A stretch of DNA of 64,000 nucleotides from Oryzias latipes (lineage: Eukaryota > Chordata > Actinopteri > Beloniformes > Adrianichthyidae). The position numbers were made by a program, and so were the translations under genes. Location: NCBI RefSeq assembly GCF_002234675.1, contig NC_019872.2, positions 13,141,950 through 13,205,949 on the forward strand, written 5' to 3'. Under the pieces are notes generated by a model, which made no database searches, was not told the DNA's origin, and worked only from the letters and a program-made list of their open reading frames with translations. Numbering within the stretch: the first letter of the stretch is position 1; each line of letters starts with the position of its first letter. Below are positions 11,313 through 24,150 of this stretch, one piece after another.

Positions 11313-14300
11313 ATGAAAACTTCTGTCATCTGGAGTTTGCTGGTCTTTCTTCTTCTCTGCACGGGTGAGGCCATTCTGCATAACTTTAAACTCAGCTTTT
11401 AAAGTCAAAATTGCTTGAAAAATAATAATAATGTGATATTGAAAATGTAAACAAGCATAATTGAGAATTAAAATAATATCACTACTAAATAATACTAGAT
11501 TCACCCAAACAAAAATTTGATTTTTTTCAATCTCCTTTTCACAGAGAGCAATTTAAAACTGTTCTAAATGTGTTTCTTTTCCTTTCCTTTAAACAAAAGT
11601 AGAGATGTGGTCATAGAAAAATCATTTACTGTGTTCTTTTTTTCTTCATTTTGTTTCTTTTGTAATTATTTTCTTTTGTGTTTGGTGATTAAAATATTTT
11701 TTCTCTAACATCTAAATTTGTTAGGTTATTTCACAGAAATAAATCTCAGGTCAATTGCAGTTTTATAAGGAATGATTTCAATAAAAATAAACCAAAATAT
11801 GTTTCTGTTTTTTTTTGTTTTGTTTTAGAATTTGAGGAGTTAAGGTACCAATTAAACTAATGTGTAAAACTGACAAATCTTTTTAACTTTCATGTTAAAA
11901 AAAGCTTAAAAACTAAATATTTGGAATCAAATCATATCAAATAAAAATGTCACATTCTCTCAATAGAACCATTGTTTAATGTTTCACAGTAGAAAGCAAA
12001 CTATTCAGAAATAAGTTATACAGTTTAGTTAATTTTTTAAATTCCTTGCAAAAAAAACAAAAAGACAGTATTGGAAAAAAAGTTTGCCCACCAGAAAATT
12101 TTGGGATTTAAAACCACATGATTTGTTGTCAATATTTTAGATCAAAAACAAAAAAATAAGAAATCAAAAAGGATATTTATAGGATGTGTGTGTTTTTTTT
12201 CCTTAGGAGAGGTTGAGTGTCAGTGCACAGCAGATGGCCTGGAAATTCAGGGGGGTACTTACACCCTAACAAAGGGCCTAGAGACCAACAGCTTGCTGGT
12301 CTATCAGTGCCCTGATAACTTCTACCCGTACCCAGACACAATTCGTGTGTGTCACCCCAACAAACAATGGAAACCACGACCAAAAAAGTTTTCTCCCCAG
12401 AGATGCAAGCGTGAGTGAGAGTCTCACTGAAGTCAGTGCTTTGCTCCTGCAACTGTTTCAATTTTTGTAAATGAAGTTTGCTCTGTGCTGCAGCTGTGGA
12501 GTGTCCTGACCCTAACGTCCTGGAGAACGGAAATGTGTTTCCCCCTTTGGAGAGATACCTTGCTGGCAACACCACCACATTTGAGTGCTACTCTGGTTAC
12601 ACAATGCGCGGCTCTTCAAGTCGTACCTGCTTATCCAATGGGAAGTGGAGTGGCTCCACCACTATCTGCAGTCGTGATTGTAAGTCTTCAAAACCCATTG
12701 AGGAGCCACCTTGACTGTATCCTTCTTCTGTGTTTGAATAGCCAAGGAAAATTAGGTTTCTGAATCTTCTTCTCCATCTTGTGTCCTCTCACAACAGCCG
12801 GGGACGCATGTCCTGATCCTGGTGTCCCACCCGGTGCCTCAAGGAGAGGAAACACATTCGATGTTGGTTATGATGTCACGTACTCCTGCAATGGCAACCT
12901 GTTTTTAGTGGGGTCCAGAGTCAGAGTGTGTCAGGAGAACAGCCAATGGACCGGCAGAGAGCCTGCATGCTACTGTAAGACAGACAAGTGTGGTGTCCTA
13001 ATTCCTTCACTGCTCACTATTCGCTGCACTATATAGTGCAATTTCAAAATTGAGTGCCCTAGATATTTGCTTTAAAAATACAGGGCACTTAATTGTCTCA
13101 CACTATATATTTTTTTAGTAGTTAGGGGGAGATAGTCAATAAATAGTAATTATGACCTTTGATCTGATGTTTGACATTAAAAATGGTTACCATTCTACCT
13201 CATCTTGATAATTTGATTTTCAGTCAACAGTTTTGGTGGGTCTTTTGAAGAAAGCAAATGTGTAAAAGGACATTTTAAGCGCAGTTCTGGGTAGTAAACC
13301 AGTTTTATTTCTTACTGGAGACAAACATAGCTAAACATCTTAATCTTTGTTTTCATTTGAGTTTCTTTGCTGTTTAGAAGTGGGGAGACAGATCGACTAC
13401 AAAATGTTTTGCGCTTTACCGTAAATCTGTGAACCCAGCAAACGTTTTGACATTAAAACACAATAGTAGAAGTATAGCAACAACACAGCTGCTTCTGTGT
13501 TTAATGAGGTGCTGTTACGATAACATGGTTGGTCATAATAAAGAAGAAAAAAACGTTTGACCATTTTTCAAAAAAGGCTGTGGTGACCCCCTAAGGGAGC
13601 AGCCACAAGCAACAAAGATGTTTGTTGTTTTTTTGTTTTTTTTTTTTGGGGGGGGGGGGGGGGGGTAAAACTATTTTTTCCAACTATAACAAAGTAAATT
13701 TATTTCCAATCAAATCCAACTTTTACTGCATTTTGTTAAACAAATTCAAGCTTAAAATGTGAAAATCATAATGTGACCTTCAACTGATCTGCTCTTTCTG
13801 GGATCTGTCTTGTTCTGGGTTGTTGTGAAATCAATCTAAATTCCTCCATGGAATCATTAAAGTTCAATTTAATACAATACAATTTTATTTTATTCTATTC
13901 TTTGTCCTTTCAAACACATTTGTGATACTTTGACAAAAGAAATTCCTAACTCTTTTTTGTTTGTCCTTTCTTCGTCTCTTTGCAGCCAAATTCACATATG
14001 ACACTTCCCAAGAGGTCTCAGAAGCATTTGGCAGTTCCATCAAAGACAGCCTCACCACCCTGCAGCCCACAAGTAAGTTTCTAAACTTTTATTTTTTATG
14101 TTTAATATTTTAGGAGGGCCTAAAATCGTTGTTATTGACACCAACAAGTGTTATTACTTAATTCTTGCTATTATACAGAAGATTCTGTTTATATGCTTTT
14201 GTTCCTGCACCACACACAAATACATTATCATAATAAAACAGTAAAGGTTTTGTTGCCCAGATGACACACAAGCTGGGAGAAAAATCCGCATTTCAAAGAA

Positions 14301-17300
14301 CGGGACGCTCAACATCTACATCGCCTTGGACATTTCAGAGAGTGTTGAAGAAGAACACTTCAAAAGAGCAAAGCTGGCCATCATTACACTTATTAAAAAG
14401 GTAAAAGTCATGAAACAGCTGACTGTGTTGGATCTCTGCTGGCTTTATGTCCTGATAAAATTCAAAGTGATGCTTGTGCTGTGTTGTTTGCTTATCTGGT
14501 TGCTGCTTTACTTCTAAAGAGATTTGGCTAAAAACTGCATAATTATGGTTAAAAGACTACTGGGAACATTTGAAAGTAGATCAAGAGAAGACTGGAATGG
14601 GACTTAAATCTCACTTTATTTTAAATTTGTCCCTTTTTTTGTCATGGCTGTACTTCTTTGGAAACAGACGTAAGATTTTCCCTTAAAAAGGGGTGATACG
14701 GTGTAAAAATAAGATCGAGCTATATTTTTTTATAAGTTTTTGTGCGTCCACTCTCTCCCTGAATGCTGAGAGTGTACCACCGATATCAGGCATTCGTCCT
14801 ATCAGTTCAGGGGTCTCAAAATGGGGTGAAGATTCATCTTGAAAGGTGCTGGCCACACACCTGCTGAGCTGTGAAAACATGCTGGAAATCCAGCTATAAG
14901 TGCAGCGTACTGCTAAAATCAATCCATCATCTGCTGCTTTAAAATTAGACATACTTAGAAGAAACCGAAATGATTCAGAAATGTGGATTCAACATTTTTT
15001 TTCCTCTCTTAAGAAAGACTACATATAAACTTGGTTATTTGGCAGCCACCGTTTCTGAATTATGCACAAAGCTTTTTAAACACAGTCTCATAAGCACATT
15101 TGACGACTTGATCACACTTACCCCACATGAGTTTTGCTGCCAGCAGAGCAGCCCATTAGGAGTAAATCTAATTACAAATCATAACTGTGAGTGATGTGTC
15201 TTGGCAAGGACCCTCTGGCTTGTAGTCAATGCACACCACTGGAAATGCTTTTCACTGATATATTATTCAATTAATTGATCAAATAAAAGAAGGAGCCCTT
15301 TGAAATGTTGAACAGCATCGGATGAAGAAATTATTTTTACATCAGTCCAACAAGTCAACATATAGAGCATGTATTAGAGGTTTACAGCAGCTCACCTTTA
15401 TTTCTGTCCACAGATTGCAGCCTTCACTGTGTCGCCAAACTATGAAATCCTCTTTTTCTCCGCTGATGTGTATGAAGTTGTCAGCATTGTTGAATTTTAT
15501 GAAGGCAAAATAACTCTGGAGTCTGCCATCAAAAATTTGGAAGATTTTCAAATAGGTGGTAAGGGGAAAAAAAAACTCTTTCTTTTCTACACAAATTATA
15601 TTTTAGTGTTATGTTTTATTCTGCTTGTTAGGTTGTTCATTTTTGTGTTTTACCTTTTAGACAAGAGCACTGGAACAGACGTGAACGCTGCTTTAAAGAA
15701 ATTTGAAGAAGGTATGGCTTGGATAGAGCAAAAAACTGGAGATAAATTTAGTGAACATCGTCACGTCTTTCTCCTCTTCACGGACGGTAATTATGAAATC
15801 TCTGTTCAGATTTCTTTGTGCTTTCTGTCAGACTACTTTAGTAACACCCTAATGGCGGAAACTTCTGTCTTTTGCATGCAGCAAACATACCTGAAATGTA
15901 TTTATCTGTAACAAAAACTTGAATCTTTTTTAAGGTGCATACAACATGGGTGGCTCCCCATTGCCAACATTAGCCAGAATAAAGAACAGGGTCTACATGA
16001 GTCCCACAGGTGATCCCGGATCAAGACTGGATTATCTTGGTGAGGTTATCATTCTAATATATTGTTGTGGTTGCATTACAGAATCATAAACTTCTCTGGT
16101 TGCTTGTTGTTGTGTTGCAGAGAGCTACGTCTTCGGCATCGGGGCTAACATCTTTGATGATGACCTGCTGCCCCTCACAGCAGGAACGGAAGGAGAATTG
16201 CATTACTTCAGACTGAAAAAAGAAACAAATTTAGCAGCCACCTTTGATGATATAATTGGTAAGCTGTCTTTCAAAAATAATGCAGGAAAGCTACACAATG
16301 GTGTGCCAAACTTATACAAGTTTGGTCTTTTATGTTGACCGGTCTAAGGCACACCTGTGCAAGGTTGGTTGCTGTCTAATCAGCATCTCGACATGGCACA
16401 CCTGTCAGGTTGGATGGATTATCTAAGCAAATGAGAAGTGCTCACTATCACAGATTTAGACAGTTTCTGAGCAACATTTGAGAGAAATAGTACAGATAAC
16501 TATCCCGGTGAATAGATTTTATTTTATCAATAAAGAAGATGTATTTGCCTGTTTATGCTGTAATCAATAGGTTTTAATTCAGATTGTTTGTAAATTTATG
16601 TATATCCAGTTGAAAAAGCCCATTGATCCTCTTAAACTTGCCTGACAGCATGGGTGGGGTGTAGTAGGGATATTAGGCTAGCCTGGGAAAAAACAAAATC
16701 TAAAGGACCAAATAGCCTCAGTTTCAGCAGAAGACATGATAACAAATTTAAATACTTTAGTAAAATAAATACCAGTTATAATTATTACTGTTAGTATTTT
16801 GTCCTTAATCTCTTTCTGAATTTGCGTTATTTACTACAGATGAAAATGAAGTCATTGGCCTCTGTGGTCTGCACAGAGACTATGAACTCACAGCTGACAA
16901 AGACGGCAAAAGGAGAAGATATCCATGGGTGGTGTTTATCAATATCCAGGTAAAGGATTTAGGAACTTAGTATGTCAAAAAAAAAGGTGTTGTTATGTAA
17001 CTTTACTCCATAATGTTAGACTTCATGAAAAAAAATGTGTTTGCCTTCTACTTAAGGGCAAATCCCCGAAGAAATGCTTGGGCTCTCTGGTGTCGAGTGA
17101 GTTTGTCTTGACCGCTGCCCACTGCTTCATCTTCAGTGATGAGCCACAAGATGTCAAAGTTGAAATTGACGATGGGAAAGGCAGCAAAGGTAGCAATTAA
17201 TGATCACCTTAATTAACCGTTATGTACATGCATTTATTCATCTAAACAAGCACTGAAATGCCAAATTGTGGCCTTGCTGGCTTTTAAAATGCCTGCAAAG

Positions 17301-19873
17301 AATAAAAAAAAGGATTAATGAATTCTGATCATAAACGTATACTTTATAGTCATTTATTCCCCCAATAACTTTGCCTCTCGCTCCTTTACTATACAGAGAA
17401 GAAAGTGAAAACATTTAAGCTACATCCACAGTACAATGTTACAGCTCGAGTGAAACAAGGCGTGGCTGAGTTTTATGACTATGATATTGCTCTCATCCAG
17501 CTGGAGCGACCTGTTCAACTCTCCATTTCTGCCAGGTATTGTGCAGTAATGGGATGTGAGCTCTTGTTCTTGTTTGAGAAAACCGTTCACAACCGCTTGA
17601 CATCAAAACAATTATTTTTCAGACCCATATGCATACCTTGTACTAAGGAAACCAGTGATGCTCTCAGACTCCCCGGGTCAGCAACATGCAGAGATCAAGG
17701 TATAGTGACTTTTGTTGAACCGGTAATGTTAGGTTGGGAGTGTGAGGGGCTGTAAGATAGTGGGAGGTGTGTCATCAAACATTTGAGGGGAAGAGGGGGC
17801 GGGCTTTCTCAACATCAACAATCTCACCAACAAATCAGAGGCAAATTTCTACTAAGATACAGCTGCTGTGTTCAAACTATGTCCAAGAAAACAACACAGG
17901 TTTTTGGCCAAAAACGACATAAAGACCACTGGGATTGCTTTGAAATTAGTTCAAAAGAGGATCGCGGTGGGACTTTAAAATACACACCAGGGTCATTTTT
18001 ATGCAGTAATTTGGTAAACTGGTGGTTTATCAGTTCTTAAAGGGAGTCTGGGTTACCGTCACTGCAGCTCCTGTAAAGCTTCCAGCCCTCATTTAGTCCA
18101 CTATTGATTTTAATGACAGTTGTGGTTTTACTGCACTGTTCTACTTTAACACTAATTTATGGCACTTGTTAAAACAATGGGTCATTGATTTAGAACAGGG
18201 AGGAGAAAAGTGGAGGCTTTCTATATGCTCTGTTCAACCTAATTTTTGTAAAATTGTACAGGACTTTGGCACAACAATGAGCCTTTGCTTTTGACTGACA
18301 CAACTGCTTTCAGCAAAAATGTATTCCTAGGAGCACCATAAGCTAAACTAATTTCCAACACATCATCTGAACAGCAGGTTGTTTGGAAATTTCCATCTCT
18401 GCATCAGGTGATACAGATACCGCAATACCTGAAAAAGGATTTTCAATAGAAAGTAGGAACTGCTGGAAAACAATCTGGAGCGGTAGATCTGGAAGACTGG
18501 AGTTAGATTGCCTGTGTAAGAAAAAAACTTTCCAGTCTTCAATAGCACCAAAATGAAATGTTCATTTTTCTTTTACCATACAGAGGAGCTTTTATTGAAA
18601 AACCAACGAGAAAGACTCAGTTTCTTGACTCGGACAGAACCACTAGTTGGTGAAAAAGATGTCTATGCAAAGCTTGGAGATAATGTAAGCCTTTTTTGTC
18701 ATTGGATATTTTGTTGTTGTTTTACTAGTTGTCAAAATGTAATCAATTGAATTTTTGTGCTCTCAATGCAGAGAGATCTATGCATCAAAAAGGCATTGAA
18801 AGCAAAGGGAATAACAACAACAGACCCAAAGGTTCCTGTGACGGATAACTTTCTGTGCACTGGAGGTGATAGAGACCACATAGCATGCACAGGTATGTTT
18901 CCTCTCTCAACTCACCATTATACCACCTGCAGTACAAATTGATATCCCATTGTGGGTATTTTTTGGATCTGTTGAACAGGTGACTCTGGAGGAGCTGTGT
19001 TTAAGAACTATGAGAGTCGCACAATACAGGTAATAAAAAATAAATTCAAATAAATCATAATGGAGTGAGGTCACACTTGACCTTAGCACCAGGGTAGTCG
19101 GAGTTGAAGAATTTTGTAAGATACTGTACATAGAAAAACTAGTGTATTGAGTAAGAAAAGTATGGGTACATGTCACTTCTAGTGTGAAGCTAAGTTCATA
19201 CCGCTTTCGGTATGAACTTAGTCTCATATGTCTTGTGAGAAGTTAAGTCCATTTTTGGGCTCTCTGTACAAAATGTGTGTCCATTGAACATGTGTTGCAA
19301 ATTAATTAGGTCGAACTTTGACCAATCAGGGACTCTGATTTGGTATTGACGAATGGATGATGTCCCTTTTAAGTCGCGGAAATGCGAATTGTTCATGAAT
19401 TGATCATGAAGGAGAAATGAATAATTGTGATTTGTGTCTGAAAAGAATTCTATGACACCGAGCACTATAGAGAATAGAGCTGTGAAAGAAAAAGCCTGAA
19501 GCTAGATTTGCGAGTTTTGTACTGCTTTGACATTTTGCACCAAGTCACCTCCAACTGTAGGTACTGTAGTAACAGCAGCAATATAAAAAGAAGATGAAGC
19601 CCCTCCCTGCTCGTCCAATGTGAACACCATATGCGTGTTCAAGACGATGAAGTACAAATAATGCAGTCCACTTTCTTACAGTGTCTTTGCATTCCACAGA
19701 TTGCTTTGGTAAGCTGGGGAACCCAGGAGATTTGCACTGGAGGTGGTATGAGAGAGACAACGCCTGAATCCAGAGATTTCCACATCAATCTTTTCAAAAT
19801 GGTTCCTTTTCTCAAATCAATCCTTGGAGATGACGATCAGGACGATTATGCACCCCTTACATTTATAAACTAA
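11313..19873 (+). CDS. Complement factor B/C2-like serine protease, copy 2 (complete)
   Basis: Eighteen exons join in frame to 754 aa, the usual factor B length: 11313-11364, 12207-12410, 12494-12679, 12798-12974, 13986-14072, 14261-14400, 15414-15558, 15661-15786, 15935-16039, 16121-16258, 16840-16949, 17057-17189, 17397-17535, 17623-17699, 18584-18684, 18772-18892, 18980-19029, 19700-19873. Order: signal peptide (MKTSVIWSLLVFLLLCTG), three CCP modules (to about residue 206), VWA (about 250-460), trypsin-like domain (about 475-754). The factor D site GR|K falls at 242/243 and the MIDAS DISES at 259-263, with TDG later. Triad: His512 (TAAHC), Asp564 (DYDIAL), Ser683 (GDSGG). Factor B binds C3b, is cleaved by factor D to Bb and forms the alternative-pathway C3/C5 convertase in plasma. 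Fish Bf/C2 genes serve both factor B and C2 roles, so I give no single symbol. Its dead paralog lies directly upstream on the same strand. Confidence 0.95.
13648..13665. repeat. G18 homopolymer next to a T run
   Basis: An uninterrupted run of 18 G follows a T-rich stretch in the intron before the copy 2 VWA exons. Similar G runs occur at 3976-3990 (15 G, copy 1 intron) and 38043-38067. Confidence 0.9.
16300..16500. repeat. Dispersed repeat fragment in copy 2 intron
   Basis: The 'ggcacacctgtgcaa ... ggcacacctgtcagg ... atggattatct ... gaagtgctcacta ... gatttagacag' pattern is one I recognise from an abundant MITE-like repeat of fish and other animals. No ends or target duplication could be defined here. 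Confidence 0.4.
17730..18035. repeat. Copy of the 546-bp MITE family, partial, in copy 2 intron
   Basis: It shares 'gaggggctgtaa', 'tcaaactatgtcc.agaaaacaa.acaggtttttgg' and the closing 'gtgggactttaaa' with the full element at 20206-20751. Further partial copies of the same family are at 2757-2870, 14520-14640, 24150-24310, 47040-47290, and in reverse at 57600-57830. Confidence 0.55.
19190..19640. repeat. Second copy of the relic seen at 205-840
   Basis: It lies in the last intron of copy 2 and is alignable in blocks with 205-730. Its start has a local inverted repeat (taagttcataccg / cggtatgaactta at 19192-19217). It is non-coding. Confidence 0.5.
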
Positions 19874-20082
19874 CAAACACATTCAATTAAGAAAGTCTCT
19901 TGAATAAGAGGCGACAATGCCTTTGAATTAAAAAAAAAGCTAAAGACCAGATGTTCTTTTGTTTTGTTTTTTTAAACCCTGTTTCTGCTATTAAGACAAT
20001 AATCGTTTTTTCTGTACTTCTGCCAATTCAATGATTCAAGCTGCTGTCTCAAGCTAATATAATATATGCAGTACACCTTGTC

Positions 20083-20088
20083 AATAAA
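20083..20088 (+). terminator. Poly(A) signal candidate of factor B copy 2
   Basis: AATAAA lies 210 bases after the stop codon, followed by a T-rich stretch. Confidence 0.5.
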
Positions 20089-20205
20089 GGGATTTTTTTT
20101 CTCATCCCAGTCACAAGCATGTTTTTAACAAAAGTCGGTCAAAGAACCACAGTATATGAAAAGTCATCCAGCTCCTGTTACTGCAGGAATCTGTTCTTAA
20201 CTGGA

Positions 20206-20751
20206 CTTTAAAGACTCACTCTAATGAAATTGTGTTTTTTAACATGTAGTTGTGGCATTTCTCTTATGATGGAGGACATAAAGAAAGTTGAGATTAATTT
20301 TTTATCTTTCTGAGTATTTCTTTGTTCGAATAATTGTGAATCAAGTGCAGATGAAAAAAATGCTGTTTGAAAAGCTTCTATTTGTGACGTAGAAGCAACA
20401 ATGGGCAGGCCACAAGCTCCCTGCTCCACTCCATTTTGATGCATCCACTTGTAGACAAATAGATCCGTGTACGTCTTCATTTTCCTCAACCAATCTGGCA
20501 TCTGGATCAAAACTTTATGGCTGGATATCTCCAGTATTGCTCACTGGGGCTGTGAGGGGCTGTAACTGGCTGGAGGGACTGCAAACAGATGGGTGAGGGG
20601 AAGTGGGGTTGGGGTTGCCACTCTGCTCAAACTATGTCCTAGAAAACAATACAGGTTTTTGGATTTTGGGAAAAACTGCATAATTAGAATTAAAAGATCT
20701 TTGGGAACGCTTTGAAAATAAAACATAGGTGATCGGAGTGGATCTTTAAAG
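20206..20751. mobile_element. Full-length MITE, 546 bp, with CTTTAAAGA termini
   Basis: The left end CTTTAAAGACTCACTCT (20206-20222) is matched by the complement of GGAGTGGATCTTTAAAG (20735-20751). It has no coding capacity. It is the best-preserved member of a family with at least six other partial copies in this window, including intronic ones in factor B copy 2 (17730) and tomm40l (47040). Superfamily is not determined because the target duplication is unclear. Confidence 0.6.
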
Positions 20752-20863
20752 ATTGATCTGTCAGTATCAACTGAAGGATATTCTTCCTTAATGACATTCC
20801 ATTTTGTTTGGATCATTTGGAACCATACTTATCTGAATTTCTAGAGACTGACGTGTACACAAA

Positions 20864-21384
20864 TGTCAGGTGTCAGGGTCGCCCTCGTACTCCTGATTGA
20901 GGACCTGATCATTCACACCTGTTTGGCATTTAGACAACCTATATTGGTCATTCACACCATCCAGCCATTGTCGGTTCGTCTGCTTCCATGAAGGACTCAC
21001 CCATCAATGCCAAGGCCTATGCCAAAGCTCACGCCAAAGCCAACGCCAACGCCAAAGCCAATGCCAAGGCCAAAGCTCATGCCAAAGATCACGCCAAAGA
21101 ACCAAAGCCAACCCCGAAGAACCAAAGCAACACCAAAGAACCAAAGCCAAAGAACCAAAGCCAACACCAAAGAACCAAAGCCAACACCAAAGAACCAAAG
21201 CCAAAGAACCAAAGCCAAAGAACCAAAGCCAACGCCATAGAACTCAAAACCAACCCCAAAGAACCAAAGCCAACGCCAAAGGTCCAAAGCAAAACCCCTC
21301 TCCCTCCTATAATAAATTTCACAATTTCAGACTCCTGAAAGTCCCTGTCTGCATTTTCGGGTCCAGCTTACTCCTAACCTAACA
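20864..21384 (+). mobile_element. Solo-LTR-like element carrying a minisatellite
   Basis: A 521-bp insert begins TGTCAGG and ends CTAACA, flanked by 5-bp copies acaaa / gcaaa. The empty site is present in this window: the paralogous stretch at 24400-24450 runs straight through 'gactgacatgtgcgcaaatcta' without the insert. An AATAAA signal is near 21309, close to the end on the plus strand. TG...CA ends, 5-bp duplication and a poly(A) signal fit a solo LTR. The middle (20998-21285) is a minisatellite. Family unassigned; it is younger than the duplication it interrupts. Confidence 0.6.
20998..21285 (+). repeat. Minisatellite of 'gccaa(a/c)gc' and 'aaagaaccaaagcca' units
   Basis: A first block of 6-12 bp 'gccaaagctcac/gccaacgcc' units passes into 'accaaagccaa/agaaccaaagcc' units. 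All three plus-strand frames and the minus frames stay open only because the repeat lacks stop codons. The apparent Lys/Pro/Ala-rich protein is a product of the repeat, not a gene. Confidence 0.8.
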
Positions 21385-21639
21385 GCAAATCTACGGATCT
21401 GTTTTTTTCTTTAAAAAAAAAGTATTTTACCCTCATTAAAAAAATCAGATAAAGCCATGTTTGCAACGATCAGCAATGCCCCCATGATGAGACAAACTCT
21501 GAGGCAGACAGAATGTGTCTATTTGATCTGAAGTCACAACTTTGCCAAAACAAACAAGCAAAGAGAAGAGTTCCCGTAAATGATGAGCAGCAGTCAAAGT
21601 TCACTCATGACCTGAACTCGGTGTTATCAGAAACATGAC

Positions 21640-24150
21640 GATGACGATACACTGTTTACAAGGGAAAGTAGGTCAGTAATTGGATTAATCGGAACTAAAT
21701 GTCACTAAAAAAGAATAACATAATAAAGTAATACAGTTTTAATAAATTGAAGGGATTTAAAGCAAGTTTAAAATTTAATTAAACCCTTATGGTAGCACGG
21801 ATCCTTTAAAAATGCAGATGAAATGCTTTATTTTTGGCTTTTGATGGGGATTTTCTGAAAGTAACACTGCAACAAGTAAATTTTAAGAAAGTAAAAATAC
21901 AATTTTTTAAAATAAATTGTCTTATTTTGTGTCTCGCAAGAAAAATAATCTCATCAAGAAAGTTTTTCAATCACAAAACAATCTTATTTAGAGAAATATC
22001 TTGGTTACAAGAATTTCTTCCTTAAAACAAGAATTCTTGTTAAGACCTTATTTCTGGGCAGATTTTTTTGGTTTATTTGAAGAAATTTGCCAATGAGGTC
22101 AGAATGTTTTACTTATTTTTAAGGGGGGGTTCTGCTTTTGTGCAAGATAGAACGTCTCAAACGTTTATTTTGTAGGATCGTAGTGTCCTTCTTCACAAGT
22201 TACCCAATAATCGTCTCTCTCGAGATACTATTTTCCCATTTAAAATACTATTTTCCAACGCAAAAAGTCAAATGTAATCCTCTGGCCCTCAGAGGGTTTA
22301 ATCATAACTCTTGTGTCTGCCTGGCTGTAATGGGCCGCTCACTCCGGGCCCATTCCCTGCCCTTCGTAAGATAGACGCATTGCGGTCCGACCATCTGTGT
22401 GGCTGCAGGCCAAAGCCAGATCATTCAAATTAGATTTAGCTTAGAGCTAACTTATTTTTTTGGCCTAATTCAGTTTCCCCCCCTTCTCATTTGGGCTTTA
22501 AGATCAAAAGGAGCTAAATTTGTCAGCTTTATTTTTACTGCCTGACTAAAACAAGGTTGTTACACAGAGAGCAATTTGTTGTGGTCACAATGACTTTATG
22601 GCGTCGAACCATTTGAATTTTACTGTTATGAGTTTATAGTGCTTGCTCAATAAATAAACTTTTAGCAACCGTTTTTACTGATGGATATTTGCCGCAACAT
22701 CAGAGTGAACGGTGGTGAATGCCCCGCTTTTACGCAGCCTCTCTGATGCGGTCTGGTCTGTGATGCACTGGTTCCCATGGGAACATTCATTTCGTTTACC
22801 TTAACTAATTGTGAGCGAGGAAGGAGGTCAGGGAAATGAGCGGAGGAGGACAGAAGAAGACAGACAGTGTGGGAGAAGAGATGAGTGGAGAGGCTTAATC
22901 TAATGAAAGGCTCTCCAGTTCCCTGATACTGTAAACAGAGAGGAAATTCAAATCAAGAGCCATTCCTTATTGAGTTGAGGGTTCACCGACCTCTATGTCT
23001 TCTCTTTTATTTCTCGGGCCTTCCTTCTTGATGGTAGATGAAGCCAGATCTGATTGAAGCCCATCTAACCTGATTAGCGGCGTATGAATACAGCCGTTTG
23101 CATAAGTGCAGTGTTTTTCAGGGCAGCCCGGCTCCCTCCTCCCCTCGCTCCTGTTCTTATATGCTTAACGCGCGGAATATTCCTGATGAAGCATCTTGCT
23201 GCCTAAACTCTGCCTGATCTGTCTCTCTGTGAGCTCTAAATCAACCTTATGGGCCATTCCAGAGATTGCTGCCATTAAAAACTGCACACATACACATTTC
23301 CTGCTGTTCTGAGCTCTGACAAGAAGTTCACAGAATCCACAGCTCCGGTTCACCCCACGCCTGTGTCCAGCTAAACAAATCACCATGGAAAAAAGCTCTG
23401 CTATAAACTACCGTGTAGAATATGCTTCTGTATATTTGTCAACTCAAAGAGATCAAATTTATTTGCTTGCAGCAGACTCCCCACAAATGTTTCTGCTGCA
23501 AAAGACGTGAATCAATATCGATGCTGAGATCCAGGAGGATAAATGTGGGTTTTTCCTGCCGGGACCCCTGTAGGGATTTTGCTTGCTCATCCGCCCACAT
23601 GTGTTTTATAGACTTGAAGTATCTAACAATGTGGGATACCTTGAGGGGAGTGGTCAAGAAAGAGCAAGATTTTTCAATTCAAATCATAATTTGTGGTTGC
23701 TGATACGATCTATAGTCGACATTGGTTCATTTTGAACAATCCGATTCACTCACCTAAAATGGACTCTAGGACATATTTAGCTAAAACTTCAACCAGTGTG
23801 ACTCAGAGATGAATACCTTGATACTGATTTTATTTATATAACCTTATATCACAACATAGTTGTCTCAATGAATCTTACATCCCCTACTGATCTTATAATG
23901 ATGGGCAGTTTATTGGCCTTACCAAGTGTCTCTAAAGTTTTATCCATACGTACTTTGTGGGTCATGTAGTTCTTTGGGCTTTCTCAGACTGATAGAGTGA
24001 CAGAGTGATAAAGAAAAGTAAAGTGTACCCTCTAGCATTTACATAAGAGTTCCATTCCTTCGTTTACAACCTTAAATATGTGGGTAAAAGCAAGAGAGTG
24101 CCAAAGCGTCAAATATACAGACAGATTTGAAAATCGTTCTTAGTGGTCTT
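21640..24150. other. Gene-free stretch with complex unique sequence at 22680-23400
   Basis: I see no exon with coding character or RNA gene here. From 22680 to 23400 the DNA is of mixed, non-repetitive composition, unlike the AT-rich repeats around it, and contains the perfect 14-bp palindrome GTTCCCATGGGAAC at 22771-22784. It could be a conserved regulatory element. This cannot be shown without comparison. Confidence 0.35.

Noticed and set aside
20988-21338. 116-aa Lys/Pro/Ala-rich open frame
   Set aside because: It is a minisatellite inside a solo-LTR-like element; frames on both strands are open for the same reason and none has a domain.
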